A DNA stretch of 64,000 nt from Exophiala sp. HKRS030 (taxonomy: Eukaryota; Ascomycota; Eurotiomycetes; Chaetothyriales; Herpotrichiellaceae): positions 1-64,000 of the forward strand of contig JAHWDD010000007.1 of NCBI GenBank assembly GCA_023897205.1. Reading direction: 5' to 3'. The notes under the pieces were generated by a model. It did not search any database and was not told where the DNA came from. It worked only from the letters and a program-made list of their open reading frames with translations. The number at the start of each line of letters is the position of its first letter. The first letter of the stretch is position 1. A program made the position numbers and the translations under genes. Below, in pieces: positions 31,972-42,095 of this stretch.

Positions 31972-32447
31972 TCTGTAGATTTTTGATATTCTGTTGTCAC
32001 TCTTCAATTTTGCATGGTGGCTTTCCACGTTATCGTTCAATCTTCAAAAAAAAAAAGTTGCCGCGTTCACAAATGTGATTTCTCCGCAGGCGCTAGCGGG
32101 TCCGAAATCTACTTGCTGCTTAATCGGCCTCGGGCCAAACGGGAAAATCCAAACATACCCTTGCCTAACTCAGATGAAACAGCTGGAAGCTGTTGTTAAA
32201 AGCAGCGCGAATTGACGCAGTTTTCACGTGATCTCGCAGCGACCTAGCATGTGGGGAGACTTGGTTGTCAGACCGGGAGTTAAGAAGCCACAAGTCACAC
32301 TTTGAGTGCAATCTTTGTCTGAATATTCTGTCTGACGAACCACTCTTGATGTTTGAAGATTTTAAGATCGGCCTGTGTGCTCTTGATTTGCGACTTTCAA
32401 GGATCACATTGTTCTAACCTCCCTCCGACCCCTGTGACGCCTTCAAC
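31972..32447. promoter_or_regulatory. Divergent promoter region, NOP53 / CEF1
   Basis: 476 bases shared by two essential-type genes transcribed away from each other. Contains an A11 tract at about 32046 and a CACGTGA E-box-like hexamer at about 32225. No open frame of interest. Confidence 0.5.
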
Positions 32448-34796
32448 ATGCCTGTAGTCAAGGGGGGTGTCTGGACCAATATAGAGGATGAAATCCTCAA
32501 AGCCTCGGTGTCGAAATATGGTCTAAATCAGTGGGCGCGGGTCTCGTCCTTGTTAGCACGAAAGACACCGAAACAATGCAAGGCAAGATGGACAGAATGG
32601 CTGGATCCAGGTATTCGCAAGATCGAGTGGTCCAAGGAAGAGGACGAGAAGTTGTTGCACCTGGCGAAAGTGATGCCAACACAATGGCGCACAATCGCAC
32701 CTATCGTCGGCCGAACTGCCACTCAATGTCTTGAGCGCTACCAGAGACTCTTGGACGAGGCTGAAGCCCGCGAGAATGATGAGCTTGGACTTGGGGGACC
32801 AGAGGGTGGCGAAACAGCTGCACCTACTGGGGACCAGGTCCGAAGACTACGGCCAGGGGAGCTGGATCCGGACCCTGAATCCAAGCCTGCGAGGCCCGAT
32901 ACCATCGACCTCGACGAGGACGAAAAGGAGATGCTTAGTGAAGCAAGAGCACGTTTAGCAAACACACAGGGAAAAAAGGCGAAACGAAAGGCTCGGGAAA
33001 GACAACTGGAAGAGTCTCGTCGGTTGGCTGTGCTCCAGAAGCGCCGTGAGTTGAAAAATGCAGGCATCAATATCAAGATTACAACTCGCAAGAAGGGTGA
33101 GATGGACTACAATGCAGATATACCGTTTGAGAAACAAGCTGCGCCTGGTTTCTACGACACTCAGGAAGAAGAGGTCAAGAATGAGAGGGAACGAGAAATG
33201 TTTGATCCTAGGAAACAACAACTTGCGAGAAAGAGACAAGGGGATCCTGAAGACAATCTTGACTCCAAACGACAGAAGCAAGGAAAGGACAATTCATCCT
33301 CTGCAGCTATGGCTGCTGCTGCCAAAGCTGGTCAGATGCAACGGATTCGTGAAGCCGAGCAGCGAAGCAAGCGCAGAGCACTGAATCTGCCAGCTCCTCA
33401 AGTCAGCGAGGGCGAACTGGAGGAGATTGTCAAAATGGGCATGGCAGGCGATAGAGCGATAAAAGCCGCGGGAGAGGATGGTGATGATGATCGTGGCCTA
33501 GTGTCCAGTTACTCGAATATGGTCGGTGCTACCCCCATTCGAACTCCTCGAGCGCCGGCACAAGAAGATCATATCGCAAATGAAATCAGAAATATCCGAG
33601 CCATGACTGAAACACAGTCGTCTCTACTTGGTGGCGAGAATACACCCTTGATTGAGGGCACTGGATCAACAGGGTTTGATGGCATCGCTCCACGAAGGAA
33701 CGAGATGGTGACGCCTAATCCTATGGCGACACCTTTCCGTCAAGGAGGACCAGGCGGTCAAATTCCTGGCGCCACCCCATTACGCACGCCCAGAGATAAT
33801 TTCACCATCAACGAGAAAGGGGAACGACAACTAGTGAGCCAGACACCACGCGATCTTCGGCTAGCTGAGAATGCAGCAAAGCATTCACTGAGGGCGAAAC
33901 TTGCTTCGCTGCCCAGACCAAAGGAAACGGACTGGGAGCTCGAAGTATTGCCATCAGAACAAGAAGAGGCAGCAGCTCAGGCCAAGACCGAACGAGAAGA
34001 CCAAGCCGAGATAGACCGACGTGAGAAGGAAGCTCGGGAGGCTGCTGCAGCGGCCGATTTCAAACGTCAGACCCAAGTCTATCAAAGATCGCTACCTCGA
34101 CCGAGGATTGTTGACTACAACTCCCTTGCTTCAGAAGCCTTGTCAATAACCGACCCTATTCAAGCGATGATTGCCGAAGAAGCCGCTCTATTGATGGCGC
34201 AGGATGCGTTGGAATATCCACTCCCTGGCTCAAAGGTTCTCGGCAAGCCTCCAAAACTGACCACGATATCGGATGATGTCCTTGCTCAGGCCCGACAAGA
34301 ATTGGAAGAAGCTTGTGACGAGGCCGAACAGGAATTGTACATATCTGCTGTCGAAGCTCTCTACTCTGGCAGCAGTGACCGTGACGCCCTCCCTCTGAGA
34401 TTCACGGACGATACCACGCCTGAAGAATACCAAGCTGCCTTCAAAGTAGCCAACAAGAATCTGCTGGCGGCGGCTGAAGGTGGCAACAAGCTGGAGAAGA
34501 AGCTTGCGCTGCATCTAGGAGGCTACCAAGCTCGACAGAAGACATTGAAACAGAAGATCACCAATGTTTATGCACAGATTGAGGAACAACAAGGCCAACT
34601 AGAGGCTTTCAGAGCCTTGCAGATTGGTGAGGATGCGGGACTCGCGGTACAACTCGAGAGATTGAGGGACGATGTGAACCTGGTGAGCCGAAGAGAACGC
34701 GAAGCTCAAGAAGACTATCGAGCTATCAGGGACGAGTTACGAGAGCTGGATTCTCAAATCCCGTTGCCTGTAAACGGTGTAAATGGCCATGCTTAA
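32448..34796 (+). CDS. CEF1: Pre-mRNA-splicing factor Cef1/Cdc5
   Basis: 782-aa core component of the Prp19-associated (NineTeen) complex needed for spliceosome activation. Single long exon. Two Myb/SANT repeats occupy residues about 3-105: [20 protein letters not shown] with [20 protein letters not shown], then [20 protein letters not shown] with [21 protein letters not shown] Lys/Arg-rich nuclear region follows ([14 protein letters not shown]), then the Cdc5 middle region with repeated TP motifs ([32 protein letters not shown]) that are phosphorylation sites in orthologues. The C-terminal third is coiled-coil and binds Prp19/Prp46-type partners in yeast. Length equals typical filamentous Cef1. 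Confidence 0.96.
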   Translation: MPVVKGGVWTNIEDEILKASVSKYGLNQWARVSSLLARKTPKQCKARWTEWLDPGIRKIEWSKEEDEKLLHLAKVMPTQWRTIAPIVGRTATQCLERYQRLLDEAEARENDELGLGGPEGGETAAPTGDQVRRLRPGELDPDPESKPARPDTIDLDEDEKEMLSEARARLANTQGKKAKRKARERQLEESRRLAVLQKRRELKNAGINIKITTRKKGEMDYNADIPFEKQAAPGFYDTQEEEVKNEREREMFDPRKQQLARKRQGDPEDNLDSKRQKQGKDNSSSAAMAAAAKAGQMQRIREAEQRSKRRALNLPAPQVSEGELEEIVKMGMAGDRAIKAAGEDGDDDRGLVSSYSNMVGATPIRTPRAPAQEDHIANEIRNIRAMTETQSSLLGGENTPLIEGTGSTGFDGIAPRRNEMVTPNPMATPFRQGGPGGQIPGATPLRTPRDNFTINEKGERQLVSQTPRDLRLAENAAKHSLRAKLASLPRPKETDWELEVLPSEQEEAAAQAKTEREDQAEIDRREKEAREAAAAADFKRQTQVYQRSLPRPRIVDYNSLASEALSITDPIQAMIAEEAALLMAQDALEYPLPGSKVLGKPPKLTTISDDVLAQARQELEEACDEAEQELYISAVEALYSGSSDRDALPLRFTDDTTPEEYQAAFKVANKNLLAAAEGGNKLEKKLALHLGGYQARQKTLKQKITNVYAQIEEQQGQLEAFRALQIGEDAGLAVQLERLRDDVNLVSRREREAQEDYRAIRDELRELDSQIPLPVNGVNGHA

Positions 34797-35367
34797 ATTG
34801 TTTGGAGGGATTACCAAGGTACCTAGTCATAGTCATGTATTCTGAAAAAACCGCAATGCGTACGGAATACAAAAGTCCAGAGGCTTCGTACAATGCTTTT
34901 CGACATTGATTACTTGTTCAATTATCATGGTTTGTATTCTACTCGTACTTGACTCGACGCAACAATTAGCATTGTCTACGCTGTACTGTATAGAGTAATC
35001 TTTGTACGTAGATGGAAGAAAGTCAGAACATTACGTATGAATTCCTTTGAGCCGATGGGAAATGCTGACACGAACTCCTCTCCATCGTCGACAGAAGTTT
35101 ACTAATCTTTTTCTCTATTCCTTTGAACGTTGATAAATGTGACAACCTGCTTGAGCTCACTCATGCTCACTCGCTCCATTAATCTTCCTCCATCTCCTCC
35201 TCCCTCTTCCTGCAACCTGGAGCACGTGACGAAACCGACGATATAAAATAGTTCTCAAGAAACGACAGTTGACGACCATATACCCACCTGAGCTTCCTTG
35301 TCTACCGGTACCAGTAATCGTATTCACACTCGTGCGAACTGTTTTTGACTGTGCCTTGCAAGACGAG
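34797..35367. other. Intergenic region between CEF1 and CPD1
   Basis: 571 bases between two plus-strand genes. It contains ACCTAG- and ACTCGTAC-type short words, but no gene, RNA or long repeat. The CPD1 frame is open back to 35269, but only from a TTG. Confidence 0.45.
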
Positions 35368-36015
35368 ATGCACTCCTCACTCTGGCTCATCGCGCCCAGC
35401 GACGACCACGCATTCAACAAGTCGCTGAAAGATCTCATCTCAAACACATTGCCCTCCGACTTTCCCCACTCGCCCAAGAACAATTTCATCCCCCATGTGA
35501 CGATAACATCGGACGTCGACCCGGCCAAGACGTATGGAAACTCATCATCGCCGCAAGAATGGCTTGACAACTTGACCCTTCCCGAATTCAAACGCGAAAC
35601 GGACGAAGTGACGGTCGAACTCGAACAACTCGAGGCTGGGGAGCCATTTTTCAAAAAAGTCACCATCCGCACCCGCAAGGACGACAACCTCGTCAAATTC
35701 GCCGCCGCTTGTCGGCGACAGGGCCTCGCTATCTCGGAGAGCGAAGCTCAAAAGTGGGCAGAAGACGAGTATCTACCTCATTTGAGTTTGTTCTACGGCG
35801 ACGTACCCAAGGGTGACGTCGAGAAGAAACTCGGCCTGATCGAGTTGCAATTGGGCTTCGAACTGGGTAGTCTGTTCGACTGCTGTGGTGGGACTTTGGC
35901 CATGGGGGCAAAGTTGGTGTTGGTCGACACGAGCAAGGCCATCAGCGAGTGGGAGCCGATCGCCGCCAGAGATTGTCCCTGGGTCATGTGGAGGATGGCA
36001 AAAGGGTTGGTGTGA
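35368..36015 (+). CDS. CPD1: 2',3'-cyclic-nucleotide 3'-phosphodiesterase (2H family)
   Basis: 215-aa single-exon enzyme of the 2H phosphoesterase superfamily. Yeast Cpd1 hydrolyses ADP-ribose 1'',2''-cyclic phosphate, a by-product of tRNA splicing. The two catalytic H-x-T/S motifs are visible: FIPHVTITSDV (about residue 50) and YLPHLSLFYGDVP (about residue 145). MHSSLWLIAPSD at the N-terminus is typical of fungal members. There is no signal peptide. A GAT-trinucleotide microsatellite lies a few bases after the stop. Identity is good; the exact in vivo substrate is inferred from the family. Confidence 0.9.
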   Translation: MHSSLWLIAPSDDHAFNKSLKDLISNTLPSDFPHSPKNNFIPHVTITSDVDPAKTYGNSSSPQEWLDNLTLPEFKRETDEVTVELEQLEAGEPFFKKVTIRTRKDDNLVKFAAACRRQGLAISESEAQKWAEDEYLPHLSLFYGDVPKGDVEKKLGLIELQLGFELGSLFDCCGGTLAMGAKLVLVDTSKAISEWEPIAARDCPWVMWRMAKGLV

Positions 36016-36629
36016 ATGCCGATGATGATGATGATGATGACTGCAATCTTCTCTCAAAGTGTGTCAGTGAGTGCTGTGTTTGTGGCACTCCCAAGGAACC
36101 TGAACCCAAGGGTATTGGGGGGGAAATTTGTACTGTTTACGAGATACCCACTCACGGGGAAGTATTTATAACGGAACAAAGTACAACGGGTATACGGAGA
36201 CGACGAATAGATCTGAAATATATATGCCCGGAACCGTGATTCACCCATTGTGCGATCCTCACTGTTTCTTCCGCTCACAAGGACCAGAATCTGGCTCTTT
36301 CTGGACCTCTGATGTCCACGGCCGTCTCAGAAAGACCGCTCGGTTCAGCTTTCTTATATCTCATATCATAGCATCCCTTTTACTACGCAAGAATTCAGTT
36401 AGGGTGGGCAATTCCCTCAGATTGCAGTTTTCCTGGTGACACACTATGAATTCTCGACCGTCAAGACTCTCAGTCGTTGGGAGGTTGGGTTCGCACGCGT
36501 CGGGGGCTGTCTTGGATATTCGTGCGTTGTCAGGTCCCTTTTTTCGCCGTGTAGTTGTTTTCTGAACCTTTTGATACTCGGTGCAAAGTTCGCGGGACAG
36601 ACAGGTCACAACAAGAAATGCGATGCGGC
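36016..36629. other. Intergenic region, no gene seen
   Basis: 614 bases between CPD1 and the broken DUF4260 gene. It starts with (GAT)6 at 36021-36038. Other open frames show no coding character. Confidence 0.45.
36021..36038. repeat. Microsatellite (GAT)6
   Basis: Six perfect GAT units starting six bases after the CPD1 stop codon, probably in its 3' UTR. Confidence 0.9.
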
Positions 36630-37143
36630 TCATATTTTGCGTCTTCGAAAGTCATCCCAGAACCCAACATGTGTGTCACTAAACCCAGTACCATATTTAA
36701 GTCCAGCACCAATCATCCTATCAACTGCCAGCATTAAAAGCAAGCGCTTAGTGACGCCGGACGAATTGTCTTATCCGCGATCAGGGAAGGCTGGTCGGGG
36801 GCGAACACTTACAATTGATATGTGCCAGCCAGATGGCTGCGATGCTGACCAGTTTGGGGGTTTGTTGTCCAATACCGGCGCAGAGAAGCAGTACGGGAAG
36901 GGTTTCGGTGTGTCCAATTTTGTAAAGAGCTGCTCCTGTGACGGGGTCTGAGAAATAACCGACCATGCTCAGGTCCGGCACAAATATTCCACTCGCAAAA
37001 ATTCACCATGGTCCCCCTCCACTTCGGTAAGCCCAAATGGACGCTGCGGCGAAGCATGCCCCTTCCAGTCGTAGGAGTTTGCCTGGCCATGTCCTCACAC
37101 AGCCAGCCATAGAGTGGTTGTTCGCTTTATTTGTTTCTGACAT
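36630..37143 (-). pseudogene. DUF4260 family membrane protein, interrupted by in-frame TGA
   Basis: Two minus-strand exons, 36813-37143 and 36630-36724 (88-nt intron, GTAAGT...GGCAG), make one frame of 142 codons with one internal stop, TGA at 37003-37005. Family features lie on both sides of the stop: LLRLEGACFAAASIWAYRSG before it, and PDLSMVGYFSDPVTGAALYK, then IAAIWLAHINFDRMIGAGLK with FSDTHVGFWDDF after it. DUF4260 proteins are small, multi-membrane-spanning, mainly bacterial proteins of unknown function. At this position I remember a second Trp, so TGG to TGA is the likely single change. All other residues, the splice sites and the terminal stop look intact. Either a young pseudogene, a sequencing error, or read-through/editing. 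No intron can remove the stop without losing conserved residues. Confidence 0.75.
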
Positions 37144-37712
37144 GGTCGTCGGGTTAGATAATTCCGCTGTCGATGCTCTCAGGTTGGCTGGATTCTGATG
37201 CACGAAAGACGAAAGTGGAGTGGTGTACAGATCCGACTCGGTTTGAGAACCAACGTCGACTATGTGCGCAACGGCACGTTTATGCAAGAAACCACAATAT
37301 GGGACTGCCCTATCCTCGTAGGACCTCAAACCGGACTTCGAAAATATGGGGTATTAGTTTGGCCGACTCTTGTGGGCCTCAAAAAGCCGCAGGCCCCACC
37401 AAACCCCGGGTTGTCCGTCTGGGTCGTGACGTTTCGGGGGAAACCGAACCACTATCTCGAGAGGGACGGGAAAAGGGTAGGAGAGATATTTGGGTATAGC
37501 ACGGACGAAAGCAGTGTTAGACATGAAGGTACATTTCCATTTACTGTACTCGGTATGTGGAACATGAATTCCATGGGAGACATGTGTTCAATCTACCAAT
37601 CATCTACTCGCCTTACCCAAACGTCTTTCACCATCGTCGACTTCCTTTCAATAACGCGACACAATCAAACTGCTGGTAAAATCCCTTTGCAGTCACCAAC
37701 TGGGTCTTGTCG
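37144..37712. other. Intergenic region between two broken genes
   Basis: 569 bases between the DUF4260 gene start and the 3' end of the NmrA-like relic. A 197-codon plus-strand open frame crosses it, but it lacks an ATG-led conserved region and overlaps the relic. Confidence 0.4.
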
Positions 37713-38531
37713 ATTCCGAAGTCCTGCCGCACTGATTTCAGGTAGACCGCTGGTATTTTCAAAAGCCCTCTCTTCCACATCACCAATGTAGGCCATCATC
37801 TGTCCTATCTCATTACCCATGACACCCCATCTGTCTTCCATTGATTTCATGGTAACATCCCTCAAACGTGATTGATGTTTTCTCGAGTCCCTGCGACCGT
37901 ACGGCCTCGTTCAGGTCTGCCACCCATTGTCGACATGATCTGCGTTCCGATTCACATGAGATCCGTTTGGACAGAGACCGTTTTGGCCTTTCAAAAATAG
38001 TTCTTACAAAAATGCCGACGTTGTGACTTTCATCTCCTGCCATTGAAAGTGTGACCTCGGGGTGGGCAAGGTAGTCGAATGATATAATCATCACCATCAA
38101 ACTGTGGAGTCCCAAAGGGTTAGTTTCAGTTACCGACCGGTCAAGGAGATGTAAGTGATGGTCGGTGTGCGTGGTTATCATAACCTCAGGTGGTAAGGCA
38201 TGTGTGAAACTCACCTTCTTGTTTGATGGGTCTGTATGTATGATTTTGAAGTTTACTTCTTTTTGTGTCGGCGGCCGCGCTCACAAGGATTCATCCCGTG
38301 GTCGTATTCAAGCTTCTCAGCTGCCTTTTGACCTCCTTGACTTGAAAGAGCCGCGCCTTGAAACAAGGTGTTGGCGAATATGTGAGTGCAGCCTTTGAAG
38401 GCGTCGTGGATGCTTTCTGGGTCGTTCACGTCACAATAAACCACCGAGACGTCGTTTTTGGTGTTGGCAGAAGGGAGGAGAAGACTCCGAGCCGAATCTG
38501 AGTCGGGTGAAGATGTCAAGGCACGTATTTT
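37713..38531 (-). pseudogene. Decayed NmrA-like NAD(P)-binding protein gene
   Basis: Fragments of an NmrA-like family protein appear in order on the minus strand in different frames. Piece 1 (38531-38292): WKIRALTSSPDSDSARSLL, VVYCDVNDPESIHDAFKGCT and KAAEKLEYDHGMN. Piece 2 (about 38064-37850): LSMAGDESHNVGIFVRTIFE with later CRQWVADLNE. Piece 3, shifted in frame (about 37829-37713): WGVMGNEIGQMMAYIGDVEE. The N-terminal Rossmann glycine motif is absent, the middle domain between pieces 1 and 2 is lost or unrecognisable, and there is a frameshift between pieces 2 and 3. Intact members are about 300-aa redox-sensing or reductase-like proteins. No intron set joins these pieces, so this is a pseudogene. 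Confidence 0.75.
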
Positions 38532-38649
38532 CCACTTTAAAACAATAGTCGTTGGCGGGAGAGCAAAAAGGGGCGAGTGGTGGGTTGGCGAAAAGGTCGT
38601 AGGCGACGAGTTTTCAAGTGTTGTCTGTGTATATATGTATCTAAATCCC

Positions 38650-40320
38650 TTACAAACGAGCTCTAACCTGTCCTTCCACCTCTTTCGCATCACGTTTGGC
38701 CCATTCCTTCATCAACTTCCTCACAATCTTACCGCTCGCGAGCTTGGGCACCTCATCGATGAACTTGACACCTCCTTCTAGCCGCTTGTGCTTGGCCACT
38801 TTGCCAGCGACGAACTTTTTGATATCGTCCTCTGTGAGTTTCCCCTTTGCGTGGTCCTGAAGAACGACATATGCCCTGGGGAGTTCCTCGTCATGGACGG
38901 TGATTCCGACGGCGGCGGCGTCGGCGACGTCGGGGTGCTCCAACAACACAGCCTCCAGTTCGGCTGGGGCGACCTGGAGCCCGTTGACCTTGATAAGTTC
39001 CTTCTTCCGGTCGACGATCCACCACTTGTTCCCCTCTCTGCACACTCCGACGTCTCCCGTTTTGAACCATCCGTCGTCCGTCTTGCTCTCCTTTGTGGCT
39101 TGATCGTTCTTCCAATACCCCAAGAGCATCTGAGGACCCCTCAGCCACAATTCGCCCGGCTCGCCTTCCTTCGTGACCTCGTTGCCGTCGTCGTCGACCA
39201 GCATCGCTTCCGTGTTGGGGATCAGGTAACCTATACTCCCGGTCGAGTCCTGGGTGTTTCCCGGCATCATGATGCCGACGCACGTCGTCTCCGTCATGCC
39301 CCATCCCTGTACGATCACCATGCCGAACCGTCTCGTCACTTCGTTCTGCAACTCGGCCTTCAGAGGGGCGGCGCCGCACATGATGTTTCGCAGACTGCTG
39401 ATGTCGTACTTGGCGGTCTCGGGTCGTTTGCTCAGCATCACGATCACCGGTGGCACCAGTTGGAGCGTCGTGATCCGGTACTTTTGGATACACGCGAGGA
39501 AGTCTTCGAACACGAACTTGCCCATGACGTACACGGGCACCTGGAGTCTGCAGGCGATGTTGATCGTCCAGAGCTGCGAGTAGGCGTGGTATAGGGGCAG
39601 GAAGGCAAGCCAGCGCTCGGGACCCGGGTTGTCCGCCGAGTAGGGAGTACCTTGAAACTTAGTAGAGATGGATTGTGCGGCGTTGGACACGAGGCTGTGA
39701 TGCGTGATGCACACGCCTTTCGGCAATCCGGTGGTGCCGCTGGAGAAGTTGATTGCGGCTATCGTCTTGACGGAGGCCTTACCCTCCAGCGTGTCCCATT
39801 GCCACGACCGTGATTCTGCTTCCGAGGCCAGCATCGACCGCCAGTCCTGTACACCAAGTCGTGGAGAAGTTTCCGTTTCAGAGAAGATGAACAGTCTGTC
39901 TTTGGGGATGTTGGCTTTTTCTGCCGCAGCTACGCCGGTCTCCAGTAACGAAGGGTGGATCAGGACGACGGCAGCCTCGATGGCCTTCATCTGATGGGCG
40001 ACCTCGCTGACCGTATAGATGGGGTTGGCTCCCGTGAAGTAGCGCTTAGACCCGGCACTCGCGAGGTATATGGCTGGCACGTATAGCGTGTTGGGCGTGA
40101 AGACCATGATCGCCTGTTGTTCCTTGACGCCGAGATTGTCGAGGCCGACGGCGAACCGTTTGATCCAAGACAACATTTGCGCCTGCGACAGACTCACGGA
40201 TGGGTCCCTCGAGTCCATCCATAGTGGCTTTGTGGATAAAGGTTTGTGAAGGGGGAATAAGTATGAAAGGATGTTTTGTTTGGGTATGTCTAGAGGTGGG
40301 AAAGGTGAACTGTAAGGCAT
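38650..40320 (-). CDS. AMP-binding acyl/aryl-CoA ligase (4-coumarate-CoA ligase-like), peroxisomal
   Basis: 556-aa ANL-superfamily adenylate-forming ligase, single exon. Motifs in order: the phosphate loop INFSSGTTGLPKGVCITHH (about 190-208), GWGMTETTCVG (about 342), GELWLRGPQMLLGYWKND, DGWFKTGDVGV, the hinge VDRKKELIKVNGLQVAPAEL, and the C-terminal catalytic Lys in PKLASGKIVRKLMKEW. Overall layout is that of fungal 4-coumarate-CoA ligase-like enzymes, which activate aromatic or medium-chain carboxylates to CoA thioesters. The protein ends ARL, a permitted type 1 peroxisomal targeting tripeptide. The exact acid substrate cannot be told. The neighbouring NmrA relic starts within about 120 bases of its stop, and a phytanoyl-CoA dioxygenase-like gene lies upstream on the same strand. 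Confidence 0.9.
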   Translation of the reverse strand: MPYSSPFPPLDIPKQNILSYLFPLHKPLSTKPLWMDSRDPSVSLSQAQMLSWIKRFAVGLDNLGVKEQQAIMVFTPNTLYVPAIYLASAGSKRYFTGANPIYTVSEVAHQMKAIEAAVVLIHPSLLETGVAAAEKANIPKDRLFIFSETETSPRLGVQDWRSMLASEAESRSWQWDTLEGKASVKTIAAINFSSGTTGLPKGVCITHHSLVSNAAQSISTKFQGTPYSADNPGPERWLAFLPLYHAYSQLWTINIACRLQVPVYVMGKFVFEDFLACIQKYRITTLQLVPPVIVMLSKRPETAKYDISSLRNIMCGAAPLKAELQNEVTRRFGMVIVQGWGMTETTCVGIMMPGNTQDSTGSIGYLIPNTEAMLVDDDGNEVTKEGEPGELWLRGPQMLLGYWKNDQATKESKTDDGWFKTGDVGVCREGNKWWIVDRKKELIKVNGLQVAPAELEAVLLEHPDVADAAAVGITVHDEELPRAYVVLQDHAKGKLTEDDIKKFVAGKVAKHKRLEGGVKFIDEVPKLASGKIVRKLMKEWAKRDAKEVEGQVRARL

Positions 40321-41072
40321 TGTCGAGGTAGAATGATGTGAGTTGTTTAACGATGCGAATATTCAATATAATGATCCCCCCAGAGAGGCTGCAAGTGAGG
40401 GTGCCTTGTGCTTTACAGAAAAAACATCCGTGGGATATGAAAGTCTGAGAGAGATATGTACACTTGTTGAATCGCACTTGGACTAGATGCGGAGGGTGTA
40501 CAGTACAGAAGCACCCATTTCACGAAAGACGGCCTTGAACCGAACAGCCGAGTTGTTTTGCGGAATTCTAACGAGTTCCCCTGTTTTGTATCTCACCCTA
40601 TACGAGTAGAGTCGGCAGATTACTAAGGGGGACACGGAGTACTATTGGGGGGAAGAATGTCTCTACCTCGGTTACTCAGTCATATATCAAGCGTTCTCAG
40701 CCTCGATAACTAGAACGGTGATGTACCTCCGGGAGCACGTACAGTATGGGCTTGAGGGTCTGGGTCTCGTATGTACTGTAGGTACGGAGTACGTGACAGG
40801 CTACCTTGCCTTCACCAGCCCGGGGCAAAGCTGTGGAGAATCTCCACAAGTGCCGATGTTGCCGACAACTACCTAGGTACCTACATAAATTGTCTTCACA
40901 AGGGAACAACATAAGAAACTTCTCTTCCCAATACGGAAGACTGGGAAAGAAGATAAGAAAAGACAATTTCGGCTTAGATCACAGTTCTCACACACAGCAA
41001 AGTGAATACTACACACCTATCTTACGGAATACATGTTTCTCTCTTTTCATCTCCGAGTCGATCCGCCATCTT
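40321..41072. other. Intergenic region upstream of the CoA ligase
   Basis: 752 bases between two minus-strand genes. Contains TACGGAGTA (40783-40791) and ACCTAGGTA (40871-40879). No gene seen. Holds the ligase promoter by position. Confidence 0.45.
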
Positions 41073-42095
41073 CTACAAGCCATCCGCCGGGGTCCAAAAT
41101 TTCATCCATCTCTCATCAATCCCTCCTGATTCATGGTCCTTCTTGTCATAGAAGCGCAAGTCTGTGCTCAAGCGAATCCTTCCACCTGGGTCAAAATTCC
41201 CACCTGCAGAATGGATACTGTAAGGATGATGGAACACTACATCCCCTGCCTCATAATTCGCAACCAGCCAACGGTAGGTTTTTGCCTTTTTCTTCTCTGA
41301 GAAATTGGCACTGTCCTCTTCAAAAGCCATTGGGTCCATTCCAATCACCCCGGTTGCGGACATGTTGCTATTGAATGCAGAGATCTTTTCCTCCATGCTG
41401 AAACTCCTGGCTCGTTGATTAAAGTCCTCTTCAATGGCCTTTGCCAGTTCGACACCATTTTCGAGGTAGAACAATCCACCACCGATCGGACTTATGTCTC
41501 CAATAGGCACCCAGGCGGTGAGGAAGAAGGCGTCGCCGCCTCGAAGAAAGAGTTTATCATAATGGATACCCGTTGACATTCCCCCGGGGATGTTGTGACG
41601 AAGCATGGTCCTGGTCAACATGACTTCCTCGTCCCATCCCATCAAGTCTCGCACCATGCCGCGAAGTTTCGGGTGGGCCACGAAGTCCAGGTAGGGTTGC
41701 TGAACGTGCGCGTCCACGAGAGCCCGCAGTTCCTCGTCGGCCCCCGGCCCTCCACCGCCGATGCCATTGTGCAGGGAGACGTCCTCGTCGGAGTTGTAAA
41801 TCCCATCGGTGTGGGACGTTCCGGGTTTCAACAGGTCAAAGTTCTTGAATTGGGAGAAATAATGTCGTCTCGTTTCCAAAACGTCTTCTCGAGGAAGCAG
41901 TCCCTTGACGAAGACGTATTCGTCCTCTTCTAGACGACGTCGGATCTCTTCGATTGGAGTGTCGGCAGGGGTCGGTCGAAGCCATCCCAGGCGAGATTGA
42001 GGAATCGACCCTTCTATGGCTTTGAAATCAGCAGGAAGCCTTGGGTCCATGCCAATTGGCACCTTAGGCACGCTTGTCACATCAGCAGAAGCCAT
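41073..42095 (-). CDS. Phytanoyl-CoA dioxygenase (PhyH) family protein
   Basis: 340-aa single-exon Fe(II)/2-oxoglutarate-dependent oxygenase of the PhyH family. Iron ligands fit HYDKLF (His and Asp, about residue 178) and IHSAGGNFDPGGRIRLSTDL (second His, about residue 295, followed by the 2-oxoglutarate-binding Arg). Other family features are EDEYVFVKGLLPREDVL near the N-terminus and FFLTAWVPIGDISPIGGGLF in the middle. There is no peroxisomal C-terminal signal (ends PADGL), so relation to phytanic acid is not implied; fungal members hydroxylate varied substrates. Substrate unknown. It lies head-to-tail with the CoA ligase, so a functional link is possible but unproven. Confidence 0.88.
   Translation of the reverse strand: MASADVTSVPKVPIGMDPRLPADFKAIEGSIPQSRLGWLRPTPADTPIEEIRRRLEEDEYVFVKGLLPREDVLETRRHYFSQFKNFDLLKPGTSHTDGIYNSDEDVSLHNGIGGGGPGADEELRALVDAHVQQPYLDFVAHPKLRGMVRDLMGWDEEVMLTRTMLRHNIPGGMSTGIHYDKLFLRGGDAFFLTAWVPIGDISPIGGGLFYLENGVELAKAIEEDFNQRARSFSMEEKISAFNSNMSATGVIGMDPMAFEEDSANFSEKKKAKTYRWLVANYEAGDVVFHHPYSIHSAGGNFDPGGRIRLSTDLRFYDKKDHESGGIDERWMKFWTPADGL

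Noticed and set aside
36436..36951. 171-codon plus-strand open frame
   Set aside because: Antisense to the DUF4260 exons; no conserved features.
37198..37791. 197-codon plus-strand open frame
   Set aside because: It overlaps the NmrA-like relic antisense, shows no domain and has a scattered composition.
38788..39594. 268-codon plus-strand open frame
   Set aside because: Antisense to the CoA ligase, whose catalytic motifs are clear on the minus strand.
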